From Candidatus Helarchaeota archaeon (GTDB lineage Archaea > Asgardarchaeota > Lokiarchaeia > Helarchaeales > HEL-GB-A): 43,245 bases of DNA. Location of the stretch: the NCBI GenBank assembly GCA_016840125.1, contig JAEOSY010000098.1:1-43245 (forward strand), written 5' to 3'. Under the pieces are notes generated by a model that saw only the letters and a program-made list of their open reading frames with translations, did not search any database and was not told the DNA's origin. Positions 28,445-35,497 of the stretch are shown in pieces. Numbering within the stretch: the first letter of the stretch is position 1; each line of letters starts with the position of its first letter. Position numbers and translations under genes: made by a program.

Positions 28445-28701
28445 TTAACCCAAAACTGCTAATATTTTAGTTTTTACTTCAGCTTTACTAGCTTTTGGAA
28501 CAGCTAGGACTTTTGAACAAATTAAACACTTCACAACTGTTGACGCACAACCAAAAATGGTTAGCCAGAAAAGTGTAATCAACACTAAACTTTTTGCTCA
28601 TTTCCGCAATCTAGGCATCTGGTGTATATTTAGCTAATCTAAATACATTTCACCTTAAGAAAGCGGCTTTTCGGTTGTGGTATGAAAAAATCTTCATGCA
28701 T
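28445..28701 (-). CDS. rps27e: Ribosomal protein S27e (eS27), split by two BHB mini-introns; 64 aa after splicing
   Basis: Small-subunit zinc ribosomal protein that no single open frame reveals. Reading down from the ATG at 28701: exon 1 encodes MHEDFFIPQPKSRFLKVK; exon 2, only 26 nt (28618-28593), encodes CLDCGNEQ; exon 3 encodes TIFGCASTVVKCLICSKVLA and the rest, ending at TAA 28445. Splicing out 30 and 32 nt yields exactly 65 codons. The product has the two zinc knuckles Cys19-x2-Cys22 and Cys38-x2-Cys41, separated by 15 residues as in known S27e. The third exon alone is in a different frame from exon 2, so without splicing the protein cannot be made. It sits before aIF2-alpha, its usual neighbour. 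A truncated second copy of its 5' end lies behind L44e (29414-29494). Confidence 0.87.
28561..28592 (-). other. BHB mini-intron 2 of the S27e gene (32 nt)
   Basis: On the minus strand: outer helix GGAAATG (28605-28599) with CATTTTT (28559-28553), seven pairs including two G-U; central helix AGCA (28598-28595) with GGCT (28566-28563), three pairs plus an A-G mismatch; bulges AAA (28594-28592) and AAC (28562-28560); inner part AG/CT, a 3x3 U-rich internal loop, then AGTGT/ACACT with loop TGATT. Cuts AA|A and AA|C remove 32 nt and correct the reading frame, giving CAA-ACC-ATT-TTT, i.e. NEQ-TIF. This is the least perfect of the four central helices but has the best outer helix. Confidence 0.75.
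28619..28648 (-). other. BHB mini-intron 1 of the S27e gene (30 nt)
   Basis: On the minus strand: exon GGTG (28654-28651) pairs perfectly with CACC (28624-28621). The 5' bulge is AAA (28650-28648). The inner stem TGTATTTAG/CTAAATATA has nine pairs (one G-U) and loop ATTAG. The 3' bulge is AGA (28620-28618). Cuts AA|A and AG|A remove 30 nt containing an in-frame TAG and TAA and restore GTG-AAA-TGC-CTA-GAT-TGC, the VKCLDC zinc knuckle of S27e. The outer helix is almost absent. Confidence 0.85.
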
Positions 28702-29008
28702 AACTCTTCACATCAATTTTTCAAAAAAGATCTCGTATTGACTATTTTCAAATGATATTCTATAGTTATAATACCAAAAAAACCGTAATATTTGAATTTT
28801 ATTACATCCAAAAACTGTTATTTCATGATTTATTGAGTATGAATATGGAATCACAGAGATTATTTAATGATACAATAAGGAATCCAAGAATTAGGATGAG
28901 TTTAGTATTATCATTCAATATCAAATTTCTTAATTCTTTCACCAGAAGTGAAGAAACCGACTACCAGACTGTGGCATCTCATATTTTTCCGCTATAAACT
29001 CATTTATC

Positions 29009-29173
29009 CTATGATGCAAACTCACCCTCGCGCATAAAATAATCTATTGCCCTTTGGGTGAGATATATTGGTTTAAATTTACCTCTCTTCTTCACAACAA
29101 TCAAATTCAAATTAATTAATTCTTCTCGATAACGGGTGACTCTCCAACTTCCTAGATTATCTCGGTTTAGCAG
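29009..29173 (-). pseudogene. Winged-helix-like fragment, 54 codons
   Basis: An open frame after a TAA reads LLNRDNLGSWRVTRYREELI, then NLNLIVVKKRGKFKPIYLTQ and a short tail ending REGEFAS. It looks like the last two helices and wing of a winged-helix domain, with a basic wing. There is no ATG, GTG or TTG with a ribosome site at the 5' side, where the frame runs into the opposing fragment. Probably the 3' remnant of a larger gene. It could instead be an exon of an intron-containing gene, but I found no partner exon. Confidence 0.4.
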
Positions 29174-29433
29174 TTACCAAGGCATACGAACCCGTTACGC
29201 ATAATAAAATTGTAGAAATATTGGATATTCCTATTTGGAAAAAATTAAAAAGTGCGCGAGATAACTGGGTGGTAAAAGAATTAATTCCAAAATGGTTAGT
29301 CGCATCTGAAACGAAAAAGACTAATACCAGGGGAGTTTCACATCAAGAAAATACTTACTATCTTACCGACATTGGATTTGCATATGTGCACAGACATGGA
29401 GAGATTAAAACGCCTATGGTGTTTGGTACTTAG
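29140..29433 (+). pseudogene. Winged-helix-like fragment, 97 codons
   Basis: An open frame from just after a TGA encodes a helix-rich stretch (NKIVEILDIPIWKKLKSARD, NWVVKELIPKWLVASETKK) and ends YYLTDIGFAYVHRHGEI plus a few residues. The final YLT-x-G-x-Y-x-R-x-GE pattern resembles that of the opposing fragment, so both may derive from related winged-helix genes. The only start candidates are a TTG at 29221 and no start upstream of it. Its 3' end overlaps the S27e fragment on the other strand. Likely a remnant; a short functional protein cannot be excluded. Confidence 0.4.
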
Positions 29434-29494
29434 AGCAGAATTTCACTTTGAGGAAGCGACTTTTTGGTTGAGGTATATAAAAATCTTCGTGCAT
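29414..29494 (-). pseudogene. Truncated second copy of the S27e 5' end
   Basis: From an ATG at 29494, eleven bases after the L44e stop and with GGAG before it, the frame encodes MHEDFYIPQPKSRFLKVK, identical to exon 1 of the S27e gene at 28701 except Tyr for Phe. It then diverges (FCSKYQTP, stop). The DNA similarity ends just past the position where intron 1 interrupts the other copy. About half of the third codon positions differ while the protein is nearly unchanged, so the two copies separated long ago or come from different sources, and both were under selection before this one was cut. Confidence 0.7.
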
Positions 29495-29505
29495 AAACAA
29501 TACTC

Positions 29506-29781
29506 CTAAATAATATCAACTCGTTTAGCTCTAATACCTTTCGTTTGTAATGTGAAATTACATACCTTACAACGTAAGCGGAACACTGCTTTTTTTGTGA
29601 CCTTAGAGAACTTCTTTTGAATTGGTTTCGGCTGACTCCCATAACCTTTCTTTTTTCGCTCATATCTTCGTTTTCCTGCAGCCATTGACCTCTCCTTTCC
29701 TTTTTTATATAAGCCAACTGTATGAGCGGTATATTTATTACATCGCGGACAATATTTCCGAAGTTCTTTTTTCATTTTCAT
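29506..29781 (-). CDS. rpl44e: Ribosomal protein L44e (eL42), 91 aa
   Basis: Large-subunit zinc ribosomal protein. It begins MKMKKELRKYCPRCNKYTAH with the first Cys-x2-Cys pair, has the basic segment KRRYERKKKGYGSQPKPIQKK, and ends with the second pair FRLRCKVCNFTLQTKGIRAKR, all typical of L44e; length is standard. It is the first gene of the minus-strand translation cluster. A TATA box (TTATAAAA, 29827-29820) about 40 bases before the ATG gives a short leader. The stop codon is followed by GGAG and the truncated S27e copy. Confidence 0.97.
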   Translation of the reverse strand: MKMKKELRKYCPRCNKYTAHTVGLYKKGKERSMAAGKRRYERKKKGYGSQPKPIQKKFSKVTKKAVFRLRCKVCNFTLQTKGIRAKRVDII

Positions 29782-29819
29782 GAACTATCGTCTCACCGGT
29801 ATTATTCTTGAGTTTTAAA

Positions 29820-29827
29820 TTTTATAA
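29820..29827 (-). promoter_or_regulatory. TATA box of the L44e cluster
   Basis: Minus-strand TTATAAAA, about 40 bases before the L44e start codon, the expected distance for an archaeal promoter with a leader of some 15 bases. Confidence 0.5.
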
Positions 29828-29937
29828 GTTGTTAGAGATTATAAAAATTTTTTTGATAAAAATGATTCGTAATGACTTTTAAATGGATGATTCTTTTTAT
29901 CTACCATCCGTAAAAATAGGTATTAGGCGATCTTATA

Positions 29938-29951
29938 CTCTCAATTGAGAG
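29938..29951. promoter_or_regulatory. Perfect 14-bp palindrome between L44e and PCNA
   Basis: CTCTCAATTGAGAG lies in the 349-bp divergent region between the L44e and PCNA genes, about 180 bases upstream of PCNA. It could be an operator. Only one copy was noticed in the window. Confidence 0.3.
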
Positions 29952-30025
29952 AATTGGCGTTGAATAACAATTATCATCATAAAAACACGTTTTAATCAAA
30001 TCGCTTTCGACAAAAATAACTTGAA

Positions 30026-30034
30026 CTTTAAATA
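30026..30034 (+). promoter_or_regulatory. TATA-like element upstream of PCNA
   Basis: CTTTAAATA, about 97 bases before the PCNA start codon. Plausible TATA box for the PCNA-PriL transcript; the distance implies a leader of about 70 bases. Several other A/T runs in the region could serve instead. Confidence 0.35.
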
Positions 30035-30130
30035 CTGGTAAAACAAAACAATTTTAAAGATTTAATAGAACAATTCAATTACAATTATGGATTAATAAAA
30101 TTAATTTTATGATAGGGTGGTTTGAAATAT

Positions 30131-30949
30131 ATGTTTAAAGCGTCACTTGAATCCGCAGGTAACTTTATTAAAATAATAGATGCATTAGCAACAATAATTG
30201 ATATTGCCACTATTAATATTAGTGAAAAAGGGGTATCAGTGAAGGCAATGGACCCCTCGCATGTGGCTATGGTTGATTTAAATATGCCCGCTGGGGCCTT
30301 TACAGAATATACTTGTGAAAAATCCATGCCTATTCGCATAAACTTAACTGATTTGAACCGATTCATGAAACGTGGGTCTGCGGGAGATTCTTTAGAATTA
30401 TCATTGGATCAGAAATTAAATAAAATGAAGATTAAATTTAAAAGTAAGAGTGGTAAATCAAGACGCACTTTTAGTTTGGGCCTCTTAACGGAAGATGAAG
30501 AAGAGGAAGTTCCAAGTCCCAAACTTGATTTTGACTCAAAATTTAGCTTAAAAGCAGATGCTCTTCAACGTGCCATTAAAGATGCACAAATTGTGGGTGA
30601 TTATATTACCTTCACGATTTCAGATGAATTATTGACCTTGGAGGCAAGCGGTGATAGTGGTGATGTTACTATTGAAGTTGAAGAATTAACTGAATTAACC
30701 ACTAAAGGAAAACAAAGTGCGATGTACTCATTGGAATATCTTGTTGATATAATCAAAGCTGGGTCGGTATCTCAAATCGTAACCGTTGAATTTTCTACCG
30801 AGATGCCATTAAAATTTGAATTTCCCCTGATCAATGAGGGAAAGATCACGTATCTGTTAGCACCACGTGTTGAGGAAGAAGAAGAGGACTATGAAGACGT
30901 CGAGGCTGGGGAATCAAAATTTGATGAATCCATTGATGATGAAGAATGA
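30131..30949 (+). CDS. pcn: DNA polymerase sliding clamp PCNA, 272 aa
   Basis: Ring-forming processivity factor for DNA polymerase, ligase and FEN1. The sequence FKASLESAGNFIKIIDALATI, GVSVKAMDPSHVAMVDLNMP, the interdomain region and LLAPRVEEE near the end match archaeal PCNA. The start is the ATG at 30131: the GGGTGG at 30115-30120 is correctly spaced for it, whereas a TTG at 30122 touches that site. After the usual C-terminal APRVEE there is an acidic extension of about 25 residues (EEEEEDYEDVEAGESKFDES), longer than in most archaea. The primase large-subunit gene follows after 37 bases on the same strand, so the two are probably one operon. Confidence 0.97.
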   Translation: MFKASLESAGNFIKIIDALATIIDIATINISEKGVSVKAMDPSHVAMVDLNMPAGAFTEYTCEKSMPIRINLTDLNRFMKRGSAGDSLELSLDQKLNKMKIKFKSKSGKSRRTFSLGLLTEDEEEEVPSPKLDFDSKFSLKADALQRAIKDAQIVGDYITFTISDELLTLEASGDSGDVTIEVEELTELTTKGKQSAMYSLEYLVDIIKAGSVSQIVTVEFSTEMPLKFEFPLINEGKITYLLAPRVEEEEEDYEDVEAGESKFDESIDDEE

Positions 30950-30986
30950 TGAATTCTCTCTTATCTTTTATTTTTGGGTTACTTAA

Positions 30987-32081
30987 TTGCAAAATATCTT
31001 TATAAATTCCTTCCCATTTTCAAAAAATGCTGCTGAGCATTTAAAGGAATTAGATATTGATATCCGAACTTTGCCACTCGACTTTCCAAGTTCCTTTGAG
31101 GAAGCCTTTAAACGTATTCAGAACCTAATAGAAAATAACTTGATTCCTGATACTGTCGATACATCTCTAAGCTCTCCTGAGGTAATTCTTTATGCCATCA
31201 TGCGTGTTTTTGTTGAAATCTTGGATGAGGATATATTAAGAAACCGGTTTGCGGAGGGCTATGCTAAACGAACCGAAAAATTGCTCTTAACTGGGAATCA
31301 AAAGGTTCTTAGAAACCTTGCAATTAAAACGTTTCAATGGGATTTAGTTCAAGAGGAACACACTGGCACGAGGAAATATAACTGGAAATTACAATTTCAT
31401 CATTTTTTAGAGGTTGCTCCTAATTTAATGGCCAATGATTGGAAGTTAATTAATCAAGATGTCCAAGATGGATGGGTATTTTTAACTCGGGAAAAACTCA
31501 TTCGCTTACTTGCTGAAAAGACAAAAGTATATATTTTAAGCCGCAAAATTCCCCGGTCTGAAATACCAAGACTACCCGCAAGTTATGATTCTTATGTAGA
31601 GACATTAAGAGGAAAAATTGGTATTCTAAAGAAGCAATTTGAAAACCAAAGAATTTATAGTAATGAATTCATGAAACGTGCATATCCACCCTGTATTCAA
31701 TTTATTCTCAATAAAGCAGGAAAAGGTGAAAACTTAGCTCATACTGAACGATTATTTTTAACTTTCTTTTTATTAACTATAGGGACTCCCATATCTGATG
31801 TTTTAGAAGTTTTTAAAAACCAACCCGATTTTAACGAAGAAATGACTCGTTACCAAGTTGAATTCGCGGCGGGTAAACGTGGAGGTGGAACAGCATACAT
31901 CTCCCATGGATGTGCGAAATTAATTTCCTATGGTTTATGTAAAAAGGAATTAGATAATATGAAATGGTGTATTAATGGAAAGGTATTCAAAAAGATTCTT
32001 AAAAACCCATTACAATATTATAATGGAAAAATCTTTCTACAAAATTTAGAACAGGAAGAAGGTCAAAGCAATAAAAATTAA
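30987..32081 (+). CDS. priL: DNA primase large subunit PriL, 364 aa
   Basis: Regulatory subunit of the archaeal-eukaryotic primase, carrying a [4Fe-4S] cluster. The N-terminal half is helical (SFPFSKNAAEHLKEL); the C-terminal cluster domain shows PPCIQFIL, HTERLFLTFFLLTIG, TRYQVEFAAGKRGGG, ISHGCAKLISYGLC and MKWCINGK, giving the four expected cysteines (PPC, HGC, GLC, KWC). The frame opens directly after a TAA with TTG at 30987, which must be the start unless an upstream exon exists; no ATG and no clear Shine-Dalgarno sequence is present. It follows PCNA and converges on priS, 21 bases away. Confidence 0.95.
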   Translation: MQNIFINSFPFSKNAAEHLKELDIDIRTLPLDFPSSFEEAFKRIQNLIENNLIPDTVDTSLSSPEVILYAIMRVFVEILDEDILRNRFAEGYAKRTEKLLLTGNQKVLRNLAIKTFQWDLVQEEHTGTRKYNWKLQFHHFLEVAPNLMANDWKLINQDVQDGWVFLTREKLIRLLAEKTKVYILSRKIPRSEIPRLPASYDSYVETLRGKIGILKKQFENQRIYSNEFMKRAYPPCIQFILNKAGKGENLAHTERLFLTFFLLTIGTPISDVLEVFKNQPDFNEEMTRYQVEFAAGKRGGGTAYISHGCAKLISYGLCKKELDNMKWCINGKVFKKILKNPLQYYNGKIFLQNLEQEEGQSNKN

Positions 32082-32102
32082 ATAAAATTCTATTCATTTT
32101 TT

Positions 32103-33344
32103 TTAAATAATTTGCGCTAATCCTTTACTTAACAAAAAAATCGCTGCGTTCATTGGTAGTTCAATGGATTTATCTTTGAACGGTCCAAAGGTTTCATTTC
32201 TGATTTTAAATTCTGGACTTTCTAACACTTTTACCTTTTTCTCACCTGCAAATACTTGAGCATGAGAAAAGGGATCAAACTTCTCCAATTCGGAAAATGA
32301 CAGTTTTTTAACAAGGAAACCAGTTTTACCGTGAAGGCTTCCCGGAAGTCGAATTAATCGATGAATATCGATGGTTACTGGCTCATCTACTTTACCGCCG
32401 TATATATTTATTGCGGATTTGATAAGTTTATGCCATGTTTTTTCGCCAATATTTACAAACGACCAGGAGGGCTCATTTGAATTCAATTGAGATACAATTT
32501 CTCTTTGAGCCTCAATAATATCAACCTGTTTTGTTAGAATTTTTTGGATTTGATCAGGAGAACTATCTTTTAATAACTTAAGGACTAGCCTTGCAATGCG
32601 ACCCCTCCAGCCCTCGCCATAAATACTCGGCTTTTTACTTGCATTCGGATTCAATCCATGATAACTTGGGACAAGTCCTCTCCCGGTAATATAATCAACA
32701 ATTTCCCTACGAGCATTTGTATTTAAAAGCCGGACACTCTCACGCTCAATGTGAATGTGGTATCCTCTCCGTCCAGAAAAAACTACAAATAAATCCTCAT
32801 TTAGATTGAAGCCGAAATCTTTGGAAAGAAATTCTTCAATTATAAAGATAATTTCAGATTTGGCGACATTCATACAATTTTCACATTCCCATGTCAGTTC
32901 TTGAAAAGATTTTGAATTACAATTTTTAGATAGACATACTTTAGGTGTAGAACCAATTCCTCCAGTTCCACAAGACTTACATTTCCATTTATCATGTTCT
33001 TTTTTACATGGAGTTGGAATGTGATCAATATCCAAATCAAAAATTAAATCACAATCAAGATAAGATTTTAATTTCATGTTCCCTGCGTCAGGAGCTTCAT
33101 ACCGTGCAGCCGAACTATATACATGCTGAGGAATTTGAGATCGAAGGTGGTTCGTTAAATTTTTAAGATTTATAAATCCTAAATGCCTGATAAATTTTTT
33201 AATTTCCCAAAATAAGAAACCAAATTCACGGTATTCAATATCTGTGAGGAAATAATTCTCCTCAAAACGAGTATCATAGTAATGCTTGAACATTTGTGTT
33301 AAAAAATTTCGTCGGTCTATAGATTCATCACTCAAAATTCTCAC
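32103..33344 (-). CDS. priS: DNA primase small (catalytic) subunit PriS, 413 aa
   Basis: Catalytic primase subunit that synthesises RNA/DNA primers. Catalytic acid motif DLIFDLDID (about residues 99-107), nucleotide-binding VVFSGRRGYHIHIE and the basic motif IDIHRLIRLPGSLHGKTGF are all present. A cysteine-rich knuckle (CKKEHDKWKCKSCG and later CLSKNC, WECENC) is inserted after the first acidic motif, as in other archaeal PriS. The usual SGRGGYH is SGRRGYH here, a small deviation. The start is a GTG at 33344. Tail-to-tail with priL. Confidence 0.96.
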   Translation of the reverse strand: MRILSDESIDRRNFLTQMFKHYYDTRFEENYFLTDIEYREFGFLFWEIKKFIRHLGFINLKNLTNHLRSQIPQHVYSSAARYEAPDAGNMKLKSYLDCDLIFDLDIDHIPTPCKKEHDKWKCKSCGTGGIGSTPKVCLSKNCNSKSFQELTWECENCMNVAKSEIIFIIEEFLSKDFGFNLNEDLFVVFSGRRGYHIHIERESVRLLNTNARREIVDYITGRGLVPSYHGLNPNASKKPSIYGEGWRGRIARLVLKLLKDSSPDQIQKILTKQVDIIEAQREIVSQLNSNEPSWSFVNIGEKTWHKLIKSAINIYGGKVDEPVTIDIHRLIRLPGSLHGKTGFLVKKLSFSELEKFDPFSHAQVFAGEKKVKVLESPEFKIRNETFGPFKDKSIELPMNAAIFLLSKGLAQII

Positions 33345-33433
33345 GTTTTTCTATAAAGTAACATTTTTTGTTTAAATAATAGAACTGATTTTCTTAAATG
33401 AATTATGGACTTCTTTTTTTTTATTTGGTGTCT

Positions 33434-33952
33434 CTAATTCTCAGAGGAAATCAGTTCGTTTGAAGTAGATATAGATTTGGAGCTTAACTTAAAGACTTGG
33501 TAGGCCTGAAATAATCCACAGAATACAGTAATATAAATAACTAATTGTAAAGGATCAACTATTTCTACTTGCCCGGTGATTCCAACCATAATCCAAAAAA
33601 TCCCTCCAAACAAATGTAAAAGCGCACTACCCATAATAATGAATGGAACCCCAATATTGAAAATGAGCATATCTACCTTAAAATGGAGGTCCTCAGATCT
33701 TCCTTTTACAAGATAATTCATTACATAATAAAATAAACCCCACATAACAAAGAACATTAAAAATTCCTGTAAAACATAAACGCTTAATCCTTGCCAGATA
33801 CCTAGTTGTTCCATAAGATTCCGAATTAATAGATTACTTTCATAAATGATCCCAAATTGTTCTTGGCTCACAAAAATATAAGTAACCACAACATCAAATA
33901 GAGTAAATATAAGATATATTAACATCCAGGACCGCATTGACTTTAAATGCAT
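33434..33952 (-). CDS. Integral membrane protein, about 172 aa, four spans
   Basis: Four clear membrane segments: about residues 7-28 (WMLIYLIFTLFDVVVTYIFV), 50-75 (VYVLQEFLMFFVMWGLFYYV), 97-120 (IFNIGVPFIIMGSALLHLFG) and 133-155. The layout, with an Asp-x-x-Val-Thr in the first span and a short loop with NLLIRNLM, resembles DUF5658-type proteins, a weak match made by eye. Function unknown. The ATG at 33952 is preferred because GGGG precedes it by ten bases; an in-frame TTG at 33967 would add five residues. It lies between priS and the GINS gene, apparently unrelated to replication. Confidence 0.72.
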   Translation of the reverse strand: MHLKSMRSWMLIYLIFTLFDVVVTYIFVSQEQFGIIYESNLLIRNLMEQLGIWQGLSVYVLQEFLMFFVMWGLFYYVMNYLVKGRSEDLHFKVDMLIFNIGVPFIIMGSALLHLFGGIFWIMVGITGQVEIVDPLQLVIYITVFCGLFQAYQVFKLSSKSISTSNELISSEN

Positions 33953-34129
33953 AGAGAATATCCCCAAAGATTATTTCTGTATGGAGTAAGCTTCAGTAAA
34001 AAAAACCCTATTTAAAATCAACAAATTTAAAGAATAAATGAGATAATTATATTACACGGAATATTTAATTTAAATGGAATGAAACTGTCATTACCCCTTA
34101 CCTTTTGACATAATTTAAGGGAGTGAATT

Positions 34130-34681
34130 CTGATTTATTCAAAATTTTATACTCTTTGGGAAAAGGAAAACTCATCGGAAGAGATAACTAAAATTGAAAG
34201 TGATTTCATTAAACAGATTGAGGTTTATATTAAAAATTTAAAAAATAAACTAAAAAACTCTAAAAATCAGTTAGTATCAACTTTTATAGAACAAAAAATT
34301 ATGAATTTATCATCTATGATTGAGGATTTTTTTATTTTAAGGTTAAAAAAGACCATAAATTTAATTATAAACGGGAAGATCTTACCAAAGGATGCTCTAT
34401 GTTTGGATGAAATCAGTTTATATGGCTCCCTTAATAAAATTCTTAACAAATATTTACAGAATCTTACTCTAGTTCAACAAGGTCAATCGACCCAAAATCT
34501 AAATCCAAATTTACTTAACGCCGATTATATCCCGATTCGGTTTTTAAAGGAAGTTCCTCAAATTATTGGATCTGATTTAAAGAAATATGGTCCTTTCTTG
34601 GCTGATGACATTGCTGTTTTACCCAAGAAAAATGTTGAAACCCTACTGAAACATCACGCAGTTGTTTTAATTCTTAAGTAA
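34130..34681 (+). CDS. gins51: GINS replication complex subunit (Gins51-type), about 183 aa
   Basis: Component of the CMG-like replicative helicase. The N-terminal part reads FYTLWEKENSSEEI, then DFIKQIEVYIKNLKNKL, like the A domain of GINS; the C-terminus FLKEVPQIIGSDLKKYGPFL followed by DDIAVLPKKNVETLLKH matches the B domain with its YGPF and LP-x-x-N signature. There is no ATG: the frame opens after a TGA at 34124 with ATT-CTG-ATT, and GGGAG at 34119-34123 is spaced six bases from CTG 34130, so a non-AUG start is likely (CTG or ATT at 34133). The first ATG at 34301 would drop a third of the conserved domain. It belongs with the neighbouring primase and PCNA genes. Confidence 0.85.
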   Translation: MIYSKFYTLWEKENSSEEITKIESDFIKQIEVYIKNLKNKLKNSKNQLVSTFIEQKIMNLSSMIEDFFILRLKKTINLIINGKILPKDALCLDEISLYGSLNKILNKYLQNLTLVQQGQSTQNLNPNLLNADYIPIRFLKEVPQIIGSDLKKYGPFLADDIAVLPKKNVETLLKHHAVVLILK

Positions 34682-34698
34682 GAAGAAAAAGAGGAAAT

Positions 34699-35310
34699 TC
34701 ACATATACTCCTCAATCATTGATTGTCTTCTAAACAATACTTTACTGTAAAGCAACCCACCGGTTACTCCCCCTGCCATGGCGATTAGAACGGCAACTGC
34801 ACTATTTACTAGGAGCATGAATACAACTATTACATAACCTAATTCCAAAGCTCCCAACGTAGAATCGCCTAAAATAGCAATTCGTGCCATCACCTGAATA
34901 ATAACAAAAGTTACGATTCCACAAATAAGCGCACTGAATAATCCATCATCCCATCGCTTGCAGAAGAATCCCATTACAAACCCCGTTATAAACCAAGTCA
35001 GAATCGCGGGGATCATTGCTCCTCCAATTGCAACCTCAACTTCTGGTCCAATTGCACTAAAAATATCCATAAAAAATGGAGACACAGCATTCATACTATA
35101 CAAACCCGAACCTAGAAAATACGCTAATGGCGCATTAATTCCAACGTAGGTTTCAGCTAGTGTGATTAGTTCACCAAAATAAAATTGCCAATTATCAACA
35201 AACACCATAAATAATAGAATTCCCAACCCGATTGCCATGAAAAATCCAAAAACAACCGCGATTAAAACTCGCTTGAGTCGCTTTGGATTGATTTGCTCAT
35301 AAGCGTCCAT
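34699..35310 (-). CDS. Integral membrane protein, 203 aa
   Basis: About five membrane spans rich in Gly, Ala, Ile and Val: residues 14-36 (LIAVVFGFFMAIGLGILLFM), a segment around 55-72, 92-117 (AIGGAMIPAILTWFITGFVM), 122-145 and 155-190 (VIVVFMLLVNSAVAVLIAMA, then GGVTGGLL). No signal peptide or known motif. Probably a small archaeal membrane protein of unknown role. A perfect GGAGG lies 8-12 bases before the ATG. Its 3' end converges on the GINS gene. Confidence 0.8.
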   Translation of the reverse strand: MDAYEQINPKRLKRVLIAVVFGFFMAIGLGILLFMVFVDNWQFYFGELITLAETYVGINAPLAYFLGSGLYSMNAVSPFFMDIFSAIGPEVEVAIGGAMIPAILTWFITGFVMGFFCKRWDDGLFSALICGIVTFVIIQVMARIAILGDSTLGALELGYVIVVFMLLVNSAVAVLIAMAGGVTGGLLYSKVLFRRQSMIEEYM

Positions 35311-35497
35311 ATTATATCCTCCAAATTAGAAGTAATAACATATAGAATTAAATAAATTTCTCTTTTTATCATTAATATAGCTTATCTTCTTGTCAAATTC
35401 ACAAATTAAAACGATTTTATCCTCGTGAATAAATCCATTTCTAAAGGAAAGAACAACTTAATAGTTTAGTCAAAACTAGGATAAAATAATAAATTAA

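Larger units (their letters stand above)
28702..29505. other. Disturbed 0.8-kb segment between L44e and the intact S27e gene
   Basis: In most archaea S27e follows L44e directly. Here a truncated S27e start lies in that place, followed by about 0.7 kb without an intact gene, and then the intron-containing S27e. The segment holds two opposing winged-helix-like fragments (29009-29173 minus, 29140-29433 plus). The rest (28702-29008) shows no convincing gene. It looks like an insertion or recombination scar with decaying content. Confidence 0.55.

Noticed and set aside
28939..28977. Possible third S27e start remnant on the minus strand (MPQSGSRFLHFW)
   Set aside because: PQ-x-x-SRFL resembles PQPKSRFL of S27e, but only about half of the bases match and the stretch is short. 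It may be chance.
28752..28997. 81-codon plus-strand ORF in the disturbed S27e region
   Set aside because: No ribosome site, hydrophobic/aromatic composition typical of AT-rich noise, and no recognisable motif.
34123..34192. GTG at 34123 as start of the GINS gene
   Set aside because: It is in another frame that stops after 22 codons and it overlaps the ribosome binding site.
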